DNA of 23,029 bases from Candidatus Pelagibacterales bacterium (GCA_016882185.1 VHCC01000006.1:1-23029); one strand, 5' to 3'. Positions 1-8,617 are shown, counted from the stretch's first letter. The notes: generated by a model from the sequence alone, not told the origin. Numbers and translations are program-made.

Positions 1-2
1 AC

Positions 3-335
3 CATAGGTTTTTTGAATTTGATTATCGTTTTCATAATAAATTTTTTGAAAAAAACTTTCAAATCTTTCATGGTTGTTATACAAAAGAGCCGTTTGGATA
101 TTCAATATTTGATGCAATTGATAATGGGAAAATTCCAATTATACATAAGGATTGGATGCCAGATATTAATTACAAATATAGAGCAATGAATAAAAAAGAA
201 TTTAGTTATGAATACTTAAAAATATTGGAGGATGGTTTTGAAAAAAATAAAAAACAATTTGACCAAATAAGAGAAGGTTTAGAAAAATATACAGATAAAC
301 AAAAATGGATTGACAAAATAATACAAATAATATGA
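3..335 (+). CDS. Glycosyltransferase, GT-B-like, C-terminal fragment (left-truncated)
   Basis: An open frame enters from the left edge and gives 110 residues before a TGA at 333-335. The visible part contains EPFGYSIFDAIDNGKIPII (about residues 31-49), which follows the E-x-F-G-x-S-x-x-E/D-A-x-x-x-G-x-P-x-I pattern of the nucleotide-sugar-binding C-terminal half of GT-B glycosyltransferases such as GT4. A charged helical tail follows. It would transfer a sugar from a nucleotide donor, probably at the cytoplasmic face of the membrane; donor and acceptor cannot be told. Its TGA overlaps the next ATG as ATGA, indicating translational coupling. The start and N-terminal acceptor domain lie outside the window. 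The family is supported by one motif region only. Confidence 0.7.
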   Translation, partial: HRFFEFDYRFHNKFFEKNFQIFHGCYTKEPFGYSIFDAIDNGKIPIIHKDWMPDINYKYRAMNKKEFSYEYLKILEDGFEKNKKQFDQIREGLEKYTDKQKWIDKIIQII

Positions 336-1690
336 AAAAATTTGTAGGATATGAGGGATTATTTTATGCAATATTTTCTGAAAATAATATTCAGGTAAAA
401 GAAAAACATAATTTACCCTATTATAATATAGCAGAGACAAAACCTTACATGAGAGAAATTGAAATTAATTTAAATGGCCAAATAGAGCAAGTTGAATTAT
501 ATGTTTGTCCGATGCCAACAAGCATGTTAAATGCTATACCAACAAAAAAATTAACAGAGTTTGAGCTAGATTTATATATGAATCCACCAGAAAACAGTAT
601 TGTAATCTATGATAGATGGATATTTCAAAGATATATTGATTTTATTTTTAGGCAATATGGTATATCCCATTTTGATAAATTTATTAAAAGATACAAAGAT
701 AAAAACATAAAGGTTATATTTAATTTTGCGTTTTTTGAACCAAACGAATATGAAAGTTTAAATTATTTTTTAATGAAATATGATTATAGTTTTGATTGCA
801 TAAAATTAACTGATTATGAATTATTTGATAGAGTTGATAAATTTGTATTTTCTAAAATTTTTAATATTTTTCACATAGTCGGAGACTTAATGAGTTTTGA
901 AATAGATTCACTATTTAGAAAAAATTTAGTACCATCTATTCATAATTTATTTGTAGCAGAATCAATAAAAAATCCTGATAAATTGTATTCTCATTTGACT
1001 TTAAAACCAAGACCACACAGAATTAATTTTATAAATAAACTATATGATTTAGATATAATAGATTACGGATATTGTACTTTAAATAAAATAATGTATGATG
1101 AGTATCAAGAAAGAATTGATAATGGATTAGTATATTCGACAGATAATTGTTTAATGCAAAACAAATGGTTATATGATTATTTTAAGAATATGGATTATAG
1201 AGGATATGATTACTATTCAAAAAAAATGAAAGATATTTTAGGTAAAAATTTCTGGTCTCATTTAAGACATTATTTTGAAAATAAAGAATACAAAAAAAGT
1301 TACATAGATGTTATAGGTGAAACACATATTTTATTTGACACCCTGTTTTCATATTTTTCTGAAAAATCTTACTATCCAATTTTAACAGAAAAATTTTTTA
1401 TAATATATGGTGGAAATAGATTTTATGAAATGTTAGAAGAATTTGATTGTTACAATTGTTTAGATTTATTTGGTCTAGATAAAACATACTATCAAATAGA
1501 AAATCCATACGAACAGGGTGATATAATAGCAAATAAATTAAAAGAATTGATAGATAAAAAAAATTCAGGTGAATTTGATATCGAAAAATATTATCAAGAA
1601 AACAAATATAAACTTATTAATACAAAACAAAAAATACTTTCAAAATATACAAACAGTATTGATGAGGTAAAAAAATTTATTTTAAAATGA
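332..1690 (+). CDS. Divergent glycosyltransferase-like protein (SEK family, copy 1)
   Basis: This 452-residue protein has no signal peptide or clear membrane segment. By eye it is a distant relative of the genes at 14164 and 20123. All three share a basic R/K-x-HR segment (here PRPHR, residues 226-230) and, about 100 residues later, E-T/S followed by F/L-SEK-x3-P-I/L and a hydrophobic strand ending in G (here E330, SEK 343-345, P349, FFIIYGG 355-361). The SEK region aligns without gaps to copy 2. Such an E-K motif next to a P-x-I strand recalls the C-terminal donor site of GT-B enzymes such as GT10 fucosyltransferases, so a sugar transferase is the best guess. It lacks the FKTFxPxIDESYD tail of the other two. 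It is coupled by ATGA at both ends. Specific function unknown. Confidence 0.6.
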   Translation: MKKFVGYEGLFYAIFSENNIQVKEKHNLPYYNIAETKPYMREIEINLNGQIEQVELYVCPMPTSMLNAIPTKKLTEFELDLYMNPPENSIVIYDRWIFQRYIDFIFRQYGISHFDKFIKRYKDKNIKVIFNFAFFEPNEYESLNYFLMKYDYSFDCIKLTDYELFDRVDKFVFSKIFNIFHIVGDLMSFEIDSLFRKNLVPSIHNLFVAESIKNPDKLYSHLTLKPRPHRINFINKLYDLDIIDYGYCTLNKIMYDEYQERIDNGLVYSTDNCLMQNKWLYDYFKNMDYRGYDYYSKKMKDILGKNFWSHLRHYFENKEYKKSYIDVIGETHILFDTLFSYFSEKSYYPILTEKFFIIYGGNRFYEMLEEFDCYNCLDLFGLDKTYYQIENPYEQGDIIANKLKELIDKKNSGEFDIEKYYQENKYKLINTKQKILSKYTNSIDEVKKFILK

Positions 1691-2469
1691 AAAAAATATT
1701 AGTAGTTGGTTGTTCATTTTCACACCATACAAACAAAAATGAAAATGAATGTGAAAATAGTTGGGTGGAATGTATGAAAGATAAATTTGCAAATTTTTTA
1801 TATATTATGAATTTAAGCCAACCAGGTGCAAGTAATGAATTAATAAAAAGAATAATTACAAAAAAAGTATTAGAAGAAAGGTGGGATTATGTAATAGTAC
1901 AATGGAGTACAATAGATAGATGGGATTATCCAGTTCAGCATAATGATAACACTACAATTGTAAGATATTGGCCAATAGGGTCTAATACAACAGGTATAAA
2001 ATATGAATTTTATAAAAATTATTATTCAGTATATGGTGCGGTGATTGATACATTAGAAAACATTTTATTTATTCAGCAATTATTAAACTCAGAAAATATT
2101 CCATATAGTATGATTACGATTGGTAATTTATTTACATTATCTACAACAATTAAACAGATAGAAAATTTAATGATAAAAAATGGAAATTATTATGAATCAA
2201 AAGAAAATGTATTACAAAAAATGCAGCAGGTAGAAACTATATTTGCAGATGCAGATTCTGTACCATTTTTATTTAAAAAAATAGATTACGATAAATTTTT
2301 ATTTACCGATAAGATTAGAAATCCGTTTGGTGGTGGAATGTTGGAATGGTTATATGAAGAAAAAAATGATTACCCTAAAAATAATTGGCACTTTGATAAA
2401 ACTCAATCCGAATGTTTTTTAAATGAATTTATTATACCTAAAATTCTAAAACCAAATGGAATTATTTAA
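1687..2469 (+). CDS. SGNH/GDSL-hydrolase-like protein (copy 1)
   Basis: This protein of 260 residues opens with a hydrophobic strand and GCSFS (8-12), matching block I of SGNH hydrolases, where the catalytic Ser normally sits in GDS; here Ser10 follows Cys9. SQPGASNE (44-51) provides the block II Gly and block III Asn, and VIVQWSTIDRW (69-79) is the following strand. A His near the end (H235, in NNWHFDKTQSE) is the candidate catalytic His. Family members hydrolyse or transfer esters, commonly O-acyl groups on polysaccharides. In a glycan cluster it may add or remove acyl groups, but the variant block I leaves activity uncertain. No signal peptide is seen, so it is probably cytoplasmic. It overlaps the upstream gene by ATGA and the methyltransferase gene by 14 bases. 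Two paralogues lie at 16553 and 17412. Confidence 0.72.
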   Translation: MKKILVVGCSFSHHTNKNENECENSWVECMKDKFANFLYIMNLSQPGASNELIKRIITKKVLEERWDYVIVQWSTIDRWDYPVQHNDNTTIVRYWPIGSNTTGIKYEFYKNYYSVYGAVIDTLENILFIQQLLNSENIPYSMITIGNLFTLSTTIKQIENLMIKNGNYYESKENVLQKMQQVETIFADADSVPFLFKKIDYDKFLFTDKIRNPFGGGMLEWLYEEKNDYPKNNWHFDKTQSECFLNEFIIPKILKPNGII

Positions 2470-3211
2470 CAAAGAATATACAAAACAATATCTAACTAAT
2501 AACCATCATATAAATGAAAATGGTGAACTAATATTAGAACCAGTAAAGTATCGTTGGACACATGGTGCAACTGATTTACACTTAGGTGATGGGCTTTTAG
2601 TATATTCACTCATTCAATTTATTAGAGCAAAGATATGCGTTTGTATTGGAACAGGAGGAGGTTTTATACCCCGTATAATGACACAGGCTCGTAAAGACCT
2701 TTGGGAACAAAAAATCTTTAAAGGAAACCCACAAAATGAATGGGGGGATATTGGAACAACAATTATAGTAGATGCTTCCAATGGTATTGGTGGATTTACT
2801 GATTGGACTGAAGAAAATTCATTTTTAAGACAACACTTTACACCACAAATTATAATAGAAACATCTGAAAGAGCATTTTACGATTATTTTGTAAGACAAG
2901 ATATAAAAATTAATTACTTACACATAGATGGTGACCATTCATATGAAGGAGTTAAAAAGGATTTTGAGTTGTACTCAACTTTAATTTCAGAAAATGGAAT
3001 AATTACAATACATGATACTGACAAACAATATCATAATACATTTTTGGTTCCTGATAATCAAAAGGGGGATTTTAATACATTTGATGGACCTACGAAATTT
3101 ATTAAAGAGTTAGAAAGTAACACAGAATGGAATTTGGTAAATTTAAAAAATTTTATTATGTTTGATAAAAAAGTTAGCAGCACTGGTTTGACACTACTGA
3201 CAAGAAAATAA
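2456..3211 (+). CDS. Class I SAM-dependent methyltransferase (Methyltransf_24-like)
   Basis: This protein of 251 residues has ICVCIGTGGGFIPRI (60-74) as the first beta strand and glycine-rich SAM-binding loop. IDGDHSYEGVKKD (157-169) and ISENGIITIHDTD (177-189) are the signature of methyltransferases found beside glycosyltransferases in O-antigen and capsule loci. It probably methylates a sugar hydroxyl or a sugar-linked group using S-adenosylmethionine; the acceptor is unknown. The ATG lies inside the end of the preceding SGNH gene (14-base overlap) and the next gene starts 2 bases after its stop, so it belongs to the same transcription unit. Its codons look somewhat richer in G and C than those of the flanking glycosyltransferases, perhaps reflecting a separate origin. 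Confidence 0.8.
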   Translation: MELFNKEYTKQYLTNNHHINENGELILEPVKYRWTHGATDLHLGDGLLVYSLIQFIRAKICVCIGTGGGFIPRIMTQARKDLWEQKIFKGNPQNEWGDIGTTIIVDASNGIGGFTDWTEENSFLRQHFTPQIIIETSERAFYDYFVRQDIKINYLHIDGDHSYEGVKKDFELYSTLISENGIITIHDTDKQYHNTFLVPDNQKGDFNTFDGPTKFIKELESNTEWNLVNLKNFIMFDKKVSSTGLTLLTRK

Positions 3212-3213
3212 AA

Positions 3214-4062
3214 ATGAATAAAAAAGTAAGATTAGTTACGGTTACAGGTTCACGAACGAATACACTTTGGCATATGCTTAATCACTATCAGCGTTTAGTT
3301 GATGAAATTTATGTCGTAGTTTATGAATGGGATAATTTTTCTACATATGATTCAGTAAAAGAAATTGTATCAAAATTTCCAAATGCAAAAATAGTATTGA
3401 GAGAAGTAAAAGAAAAATATAATTGGGAATATGTTACACAATTATACAATGAAGTAAAAAGAATTTATCCCGATGATTGGTGGATAGTATCAGATGATGA
3501 TGAATTTCACATATATTCTAAACCATTAAAAGAAATAATATACGATTGTGATAAAAATGGTTGGGATATTGTAAGAGGTGGATTTATTGATAGAATTGGT
3601 TTAAATGGTGAATTTAATGAAATAAATGATACGCAAAATATATTTGAACAATTTCCATACGCAGGATTTTTTAGATACCCAATGAGTGGTGCATGTCCAA
3701 ATAAAATTTGTATAACAAAGGGTTATGTAGAAATCACAGCTGGCCAGCATTACGCAAAGATAGATGGACAAACTACTTGGAGGTGGCAAGGTTGGAATCA
3801 TCCACTTATAGCGCCCGTAGAAAAATATTCTGTTCAGGTACATCACTTTAAATGGGATAGTACTTGTGGAGAAAGAATTAGAGCGGTAGCTAACATTAAT
3901 CAAGAATACGCATACTCAGAAGAATATAGAAAAATGTATAGAGAATTAGCAAAATCAAAATTTAAAATTGATATTAATAATTCCGAATTTATGTTTGAAA
4001 AATGTGGTACGAGTTCATATTCTCTTTGGAGTAAACTTTTTAAAAAAATAATATCAATTTAA
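3214..4062 (+). CDS. GT-A-fold glycosyltransferase (GT2-like)
   Basis: This protein of 282 residues begins with a strand and RLVTVTGSRTN, then DEIYVVVYEWDN, as in proteins that scan for a donor nucleotide in a GT-A fold. The metal-binding DxD equivalent is SDDDEF (DDD at 94-96) after the buried segment WWIVS. A later HHFKWDS (about 210) resembles the W/H-rich C-terminal part of GT2-like enzymes that bind the acceptor. There is no membrane segment, so it is probably cytosolic or membrane-peripheral. It is the last gene before the only non-coding gap with a recognisable promoter-like element. Donor sugar unknown. Confidence 0.7.
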   Translation: MNKKVRLVTVTGSRTNTLWHMLNHYQRLVDEIYVVVYEWDNFSTYDSVKEIVSKFPNAKIVLREVKEKYNWEYVTQLYNEVKRIYPDDWWIVSDDDEFHIYSKPLKEIIYDCDKNGWDIVRGGFIDRIGLNGEFNEINDTQNIFEQFPYAGFFRYPMSGACPNKICITKGYVEITAGQHYAKIDGQTTWRWQGWNHPLIAPVEKYSVQVHHFKWDSTCGERIRAVANINQEYAYSEEYRKMYRELAKSKFKIDINNSEFMFEKCGTSSYSLWSKLFKKIISI

Positions 4063-4094
4063 TTTGGTATTGTAAATAAAATATTGTATATTTA
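4063..4094 (+). promoter_or_regulatory. Candidate Bacteroidota-type promoter
   Basis: The 48-base gap between genes holds TTTG (4063-4066) and, 20 bases on, TATATTTA (4087-4094). This is close to the Bacteroidota consensus TTTG-N19-ish-TAnnTTTG, with A in place of the final G. The 7-mer TATTGTA occurs twice, at 4068-4074 and 4082-4088, 14 bases apart, and AAATAT-TGT-ATATTT (4079-4093) is a small inverted repeat. The gene at 4111 begins 16 bases after the second element. Nearly all other junctions overlap or are a few bases long, which makes this the most likely internal transcription start. Composition is so AT-rich that a chance match is possible. Confidence 0.4.
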
Positions 4095-4110
4095 AAAAAA
4101 TAAAATTAAT

Positions 4111-4344
4111 ATGGCAAAATTAACAAAAGTTGCAGAAGAACCACAAACAAATTCTGTATCACAAGAAGAACTGTTTCTTTTAGAGCAAAAAAAAGTTAGA
4201 GCATTAGAAAAAATTGCTAATTCATTAGATGCTCTTACTATTTGGTTTGAAGAAATTGATAAAGAAGAATGGAGCGAAAGACTTCAATATTATTTGTATG
4301 AATTTTATAATCATACTGTAAAAAACAAAAAAGATAATGAATAA
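4111..4344 (+). CDS. Small acidic helical protein, unknown function
   Basis: This protein of 77 residues has a polar N-terminus, a predicted helix around EELFLLEQKKVRALEKIANS (20-39) with heptad-like hydrophobic spacing, then LDALTIWFEEIDKEEWSERL (about 39-58), rich in Trp and acidic residues. There is no signal peptide, membrane segment or enzymatic motif. Its stop overlaps the ATG of the first GT7 gene by 8 bases, so the two are probably co-translated, and it follows the candidate promoter. It may be an adaptor or chaperone for the neighbouring glycosyltransferases; that is a guess from position. No known domain recognised. Confidence 0.75.
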   Translation: MAKLTKVAEEPQTNSVSQEELFLLEQKKVRALEKIANSLDALTIWFEEIDKEEWSERLQYYLYEFYNHTVKNKKDNE

Positions 4345-5785
4345 ACATAAATTAGCAGTAATTGTTCCATATAGGAATAGGCCAGAACAACTACGCAAAT
4401 TTATTACAACCATATCTTTTAGATTAAAATATCAAAAAATACCTTACGAAATATTTGTAATAAACCAAGATAACGCAAAGTTGTTTAATAGAGGTATGCT
4501 TTTAAATATTGGTTATCGTTACGCTGTAAAAGCTAAGTGTGATTACATGGTTTTTCACGATGTGGATATGATACCAATGGATGCTGATTATTCTTATTCA
4601 GATATACCTATTCATTTATCTACAAATTTTGTAGATAGAAAAACTGGCGAAAAAACAAAAGATATTTTTAATGAATACTTTGGTGGAGTTACAATGTTTA
4701 CAATAAAAGATTTTGAAAAAATAAATGGATATTCTAACAAATATTGGGGGTGGGGATTTGAAGATAATGATTTATTGTGGAGATGTATAAAAAAAGAAAT
4801 AATATTAGATACTTACAAATATAAAAACTATAACCGAACAGGTACAAATTTAAAATTAAATGGAAATGATGCTTATATAATTGGTAAAAATTTTAATAAT
4901 TTATTTAATTTTAATAAACAATTATCAATTTTTATTTCATTTTATCCTGATGAAATAATTTTAAATCATACTAAGGAAGTAGATATTTTTCCTATTTTTA
5001 CTTTACCAGGATATAATACACAAATCACTTATAATTCTTTCGCAAGATATAATTTTATAACATTTGATAATAATAAAAATGTTCTATATATTAGTTCTAA
5101 TATAAAACAAAATTATAAAACCAATATTTGTGTAACTTTTGAGCCTGAAAGTAAATGTATAAAAACATATCAAGATGGGATTTTAATTGGGCAAGCAAAT
5201 TATAATGAAAGTTTATATGATTATTCAATAGAGCAGGTATTTTATATTGGTTGTGGATTTAAAAACGAATATAAAACTATTGAAAATTATTTTAAAGGGT
5301 ATTTTGATAAATTTGCAGTTTGGAATAAAACATTATCTGATAATGAAGTATATTCAATTGGTTCATGTAATGAGAATGGAATAAGATTGATAGATGATAT
5401 TGGTGAATATTTATCATCCAAATTTATAAAATTATATTATGATGCAAACTTTATAAGAGATTACAAATTAGTAGATTTATCTGGAAATCAAAATGATGGT
5501 GAAATAATAAACTGTGAAGTATTAGAAAAAGAATTTTCAGAATATGTTGAAACCAAAATACCTTATAGGAGAGAGGGTACGTTTTATCTATTACCACATG
5601 AGGAAAATGGTTTTATAAATAACAAATGGAAAAGTGAGTTTACAAGGTATAATCAATTGAGATATTATAATGAAGTTAAAAAAAATGATAAATTAATGAT
5701 AAAAGATGGACTTGTTGATTTAAATTTTTTAGAGTATGGTAGACAGAATGAAAAGGGATATACTTTAGTAAACATTGGATTGTAA
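4337..5785 (+). CDS. Beta-1,4-galactosyltransferase-like GT7 with inserted LamG domain (copy 1)
   Basis: This protein of 482 residues carries the GT7 motifs in order: VPYRNR (10-15), FVINQ...FNRG (40-53), FHDVDMIP (73-80, containing the DVD metal site), YFGGVTMF (114-121) and YWGWGFEDND (136-145). These are the landmarks of animal beta-1,4-galactosyltransferases (FNRAKLLNVG, DVDLIP, YFGGVS, WGWGGEDDD). The C-terminal piece also fits: LLPHEENG (418-425, with His421 as the likely metal ligand) and MIKDGL (454-459). Between them, residues 170-395 are foreign to the family and resemble a LamG/concanavalin-A-like sandwich, with NLKLNGNDAYI, a DGILIG hairpin and YFKGYFDKFAVWNKTLSDNE. The enzyme probably adds a hexose or HexNAc, and the lectin-like insert may bind the growing glycan. 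It shares one base with the next gene (TAATG). Confidence 0.83.
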   Translation: MNKHKLAVIVPYRNRPEQLRKFITTISFRLKYQKIPYEIFVINQDNAKLFNRGMLLNIGYRYAVKAKCDYMVFHDVDMIPMDADYSYSDIPIHLSTNFVDRKTGEKTKDIFNEYFGGVTMFTIKDFEKINGYSNKYWGWGFEDNDLLWRCIKKEIILDTYKYKNYNRTGTNLKLNGNDAYIIGKNFNNLFNFNKQLSIFISFYPDEIILNHTKEVDIFPIFTLPGYNTQITYNSFARYNFITFDNNKNVLYISSNIKQNYKTNICVTFEPESKCIKTYQDGILIGQANYNESLYDYSIEQVFYIGCGFKNEYKTIENYFKGYFDKFAVWNKTLSDNEVYSIGSCNENGIRLIDDIGEYLSSKFIKLYYDANFIRDYKLVDLSGNQNDGEIINCEVLEKEFSEYVETKIPYRREGTFYLLPHEENGFINNKWKSEFTRYNQLRYYNEVKKNDKLMIKDGLVDLNFLEYGRQNEKGYTLVNIGL

Positions 5786-7206
5786 TGAAATTAGGAGTCT
5801 GCGTACCATATAGAAATAGAGAGGAACATATGAATATATTTGTTCCTCATATCTCAAAATTTTTAGAAGAAAAAAAAATTGAACATACAATATACTTAGC
5901 ACATCAATGTGATGATAAACTTTTTAATAGGGGTTTAATGAAAAATATTGCAGCCAAACATGCATTTAATGATGGTTGTGATTATATAGTTTGGCATGAT
6001 ATTGATATGGTACCTGAAGATGATAGTTGTGATTATTCATTCCCAAAAGAAAATCCACAGCATATAGCAGTTCGTATTTCACAATCTGATTATCAATTAA
6101 AATATGAAGAATACTTTGGTGGAGCAGTCTTATTCTCAAAAGAACAAGTAGAAAGAACTAATGGATATTCAAATAATTATTGGGATTGGGGTATGGAAGA
6201 TGATGACCTTTTTTGGAGATGTGTTATTGAAGGATTTGTTGAAAAAACAAAATTAGAATATAGTGAAGAAAAATATGTTGCAAATTTTAATGGTGTAAAT
6301 TCTAAAATACAATTTAGACCTAATAGAGAACAAAGAGATTGTCTTTCAAATTCACATACAGTTTCAGTATTGGTAAGAGCCGACCAACAAATAGATAAAG
6401 TTCCAATTTGGTTAATCGGTGATACTGAAAGACGATTTATAGAATATCCTATATTTAGAAAACCAGGATATGATTGGGGATTATCTTTTAATAATAGTAG
6501 AGCATATACAATGCAACTTTGGGATAGAACAAAAGGGCATTTATATCAATGGATTAAAAGATATGAAAATCAATGGAGTTGGATTACAATGAGTGTAGAT
6601 ATAGAAAATAAAAAAGTACATTTTTATTTAAATGGAAAGGAAAGTGATGCGAGATTAGGTACAGGGACACAATCACCATTATATTTTACAGAAAATCTAA
6701 AAAGATATGGTATGGAACCGTTTTTTATCGGATATTGTAAATCACCGTATGAAGTATTTTTTAAGGGTGCAATTGCAAATATACAAATGTGGAATAGATG
6801 TTTAAATGAAGATGAAATAAAAAATATACATAAAAAAGTTCCACAAGATAATTTGGTATTGGATATGTCAAATATGAATTCGGAATTTGCTGAAATCGAA
6901 AATGTTACTTTTACAAAAGAAAAAATTGAGATACCCCATACAATTTTACCCTTTAGAAGTAATGGTAAATTTTTTTGTTTACCCCACCCAACGGAGGGTT
7001 TAGTAAATGTAGGAGGTATTCAAAAATGGGCAAAAGGTTGTACTACGGCAGAGAATGAAAAAAGATATGTTTTAAAAATGCAACAAGGTGAGATAAATTA
7101 TAAGGAGGATGGAATTAATAATATGCAATTTAAATTTTTATCCGTTGATACTATTTATGGTAGACATAAAATGATAAATGTAAAAACAATAAGTTATGGC
7201 ATCTGA
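5785..7206 (+). CDS. Beta-1,4-galactosyltransferase-like GT7 with inserted LamG domain (copy 2)
   Basis: This tandem paralogue of the preceding gene has 473 residues. GT7 landmarks are CVPYRNREEH (6-15), LFNRG (46-50), WHDIDMVP (70-77), EYFGG (109-113) and YWDWGMEDDD (132-141; Asp replaces Gly in WGWG). LPHPTEG (399-405) supplies the likely metal His401, and EDGINNMQF (441-449) matches the family's terminal DGLNSL region. The LamG insert is clearer here: YVANFNGVNSKIQF (164-177), WITMSVDIENKKVHFYLNG (266-284), FFIGYCKS (313-320) and FFKGAIANIQMWNRCLNEDE (325-344). The insert sits at the same point as in copy 1, so fusion preceded duplication. Sequence divergence from copy 1 is large, suggesting different donors or acceptors. 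It overlaps the following radical SAM gene by 11 bases. Confidence 0.85.
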   Translation: MKLGVCVPYRNREEHMNIFVPHISKFLEEKKIEHTIYLAHQCDDKLFNRGLMKNIAAKHAFNDGCDYIVWHDIDMVPEDDSCDYSFPKENPQHIAVRISQSDYQLKYEEYFGGAVLFSKEQVERTNGYSNNYWDWGMEDDDLFWRCVIEGFVEKTKLEYSEEKYVANFNGVNSKIQFRPNREQRDCLSNSHTVSVLVRADQQIDKVPIWLIGDTERRFIEYPIFRKPGYDWGLSFNNSRAYTMQLWDRTKGHLYQWIKRYENQWSWITMSVDIENKKVHFYLNGKESDARLGTGTQSPLYFTENLKRYGMEPFFIGYCKSPYEVFFKGAIANIQMWNRCLNEDEIKNIHKKVPQDNLVLDMSNMNSEFAEIENVTFTKEKIEIPHTILPFRSNGKFFCLPHPTEGLVNVGGIQKWAKGCTTAENEKRYVLKMQQGEINYKEDGINNMQFKFLSVDTIYGRHKMINVKTISYGI

Positions 7207-8617
7207 TAAAACAGAAAAAAAATTTGAAAATCCAATTTATCTCGGAGTAAAACAAGATTTAGATGCCATTGGTAAGGGTATGTGTTTAGCAAAATGGACA
7301 CAAGTGACACTTCAATTACAAAGTGGACACAACCATTCCTGTCACCACCCCAAAACACACAAAATATCACAAAGCGAAATAGCACGAAACCCATCTGCAC
7401 TTCATAATACACGTTATAAAAAAATGCGTAGAAAAGAAATGTTAAGTGGAGCAAGACCCACAGAATGTGATTATTGTTGGAATGTTGAAGATAATTCTGA
7501 CCGTTTTTCTGATAGAGTTTTTAAATCAGGAGAAAGTTGGTCATATCCTTTTATGAATGAAATATTTAATTCCAATTGGAGAGAAGATTATAATCCAAAA
7601 TATGTAGAGGTGGCGTTCTCTAACGCATGTAATTTTAAATGTTCTTATTGTGGACCATCTTATAGTTCTAAGTGGGTAGAGGAGATAGAACAATATGGAG
7701 CATATCCAACAACCGACAATTTTAATTCAGTTGAGTGGATGAAAATTGAAGATAAATTTCCAATTCCACAAAGAGAGCATAATCCATATGTAGAAGCATT
7801 TTGGAAATGGTGGCCTGAATTATATAGAGATTTACACACATTTAGAGTTACAGGCGGTGAACCATTAATGTCAAAAGATACGTGGGAAGTATTGGATTAT
7901 ATTATAAAACACCCAAATCCAAATAAAGAATTAAAATTAGCAATAAATTCCAATCTCGGAGTACCTGATAATTTAGTTGATAAATTTATTGATAAAATAA
8001 AAAAAATAGAAGATGAAAATCGTGTTAAAGAAATAGTAATTTTCACATCAGTAGATACTTGGGGAAAACAAGCAGAATATATTAGAACAGGTTTGGAATT
8101 TAATAGATTTTGGAATAACGTAAACAAAATATTAACCGAATGTCCTAGAGTTATTGTTACATTTATGGTAACATATAATGCTTTAAGTATTTTTAATTAT
8201 GAAAAACTTATACATAATGTTTATGGATTAAAAGATACATACGCATCTATTGATAGATATTGGAGTTCCGCAGTATTTTTAGATTCATCTTATTTGAGAT
8301 ATCCACTACATCAAACTGTACAGGTATTACCATATAATTTTTCAGAAAATATATTAAACCAAACTAAACTAATTACATATTACGCAGCTCCATCATTTGA
8401 CCCAAAACACATAGGATATAGTGATGTAGAAGTTCAAAAAGTAAAAAGAATTTATGATTGGATGATTGCACCTCAAGATGTAAATCAACAAATTGTAAAT
8501 AGATATAATTTTTATAAGTATTTTACAGAGCATGATAAAAGGAGAGGGACAAACTTTGTAAAAACGTTTCCAGAATTAGAAGAATTTTATAATTTTTGCT
8601 CAACTATAAATTTATGA
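7196..8617 (+). CDS. Radical SAM enzyme (twitch-type)
   Basis: This protein of 473 residues has the radical SAM cluster motif C145-x3-C149-x2-C152 within NACNFKCSYC, and TGGEPL (219-224) as the SAM-binding GGEP motif. The N-terminal 100 residues hold further Cys/His pairs (HSCHHP 48-52, CDYCW 91-95) that may bind an auxiliary cluster. The enzyme would cleave S-adenosylmethionine to start radical chemistry. Position between a GT7 gene and a LamG gene suggests a sugar, lipid or protein substrate within this pathway, but none can be named. The ATG sits inside the previous gene (11-base overlap) and the TGA overlaps the next ATG (ATGA). Codons look less extremely AT-biased than those of the flanking GT genes. 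Confidence 0.85.
   Translation: MASDKTEKKFENPIYLGVKQDLDAIGKGMCLAKWTQVTLQLQSGHNHSCHHPKTHKISQSEIARNPSALHNTRYKKMRRKEMLSGARPTECDYCWNVEDNSDRFSDRVFKSGESWSYPFMNEIFNSNWREDYNPKYVEVAFSNACNFKCSYCGPSYSSKWVEEIEQYGAYPTTDNFNSVEWMKIEDKFPIPQREHNPYVEAFWKWWPELYRDLHTFRVTGGEPLMSKDTWEVLDYIIKHPNPNKELKLAINSNLGVPDNLVDKFIDKIKKIEDENRVKEIVIFTSVDTWGKQAEYIRTGLEFNRFWNNVNKILTECPRVIVTFMVTYNALSIFNYEKLIHNVYGLKDTYASIDRYWSSAVFLDSSYLRYPLHQTVQVLPYNFSENILNQTKLITYYAAPSFDPKHIGYSDVEVQKVKRIYDWMIAPQDVNQQIVNRYNFYKYFTEHDKRRGTNFVKTFPELEEFYNFCSTINL

Noticed and set aside
3601..3903. Minus-strand open frame of 100 codons opposite the GT-A gene, and similar ones opposite other genes (e.g. 14874-15170, 21749-22000, 22681-22935)
   Set aside because: They lie wholly inside strongly supported plus-strand genes, have no recognisable motifs and show low-complexity hydrophobic composition expected from the reverse of AT-rich coding sequence.
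4079..4093. Rho-independent terminator after the GT-A gene (AAATAT-TGT-ATATTT)
   Set aside because: The stem is only six A-T pairs and is followed by A rather than T residues on the plus strand; it overlaps the candidate promoter instead.
4673..6123. 15-base exact repeat (4673-4687 and 6109-6123) in the two GT7 genes as a recombination site
   Set aside because: It encodes the conserved EYFGG catalytic motif, so shared function and ancestry explain it.
8596..8613. TTG start for the stand-alone LamG gene
   Set aside because: ATG 8614 forms the ATGA junction used repeatedly in this gene train.
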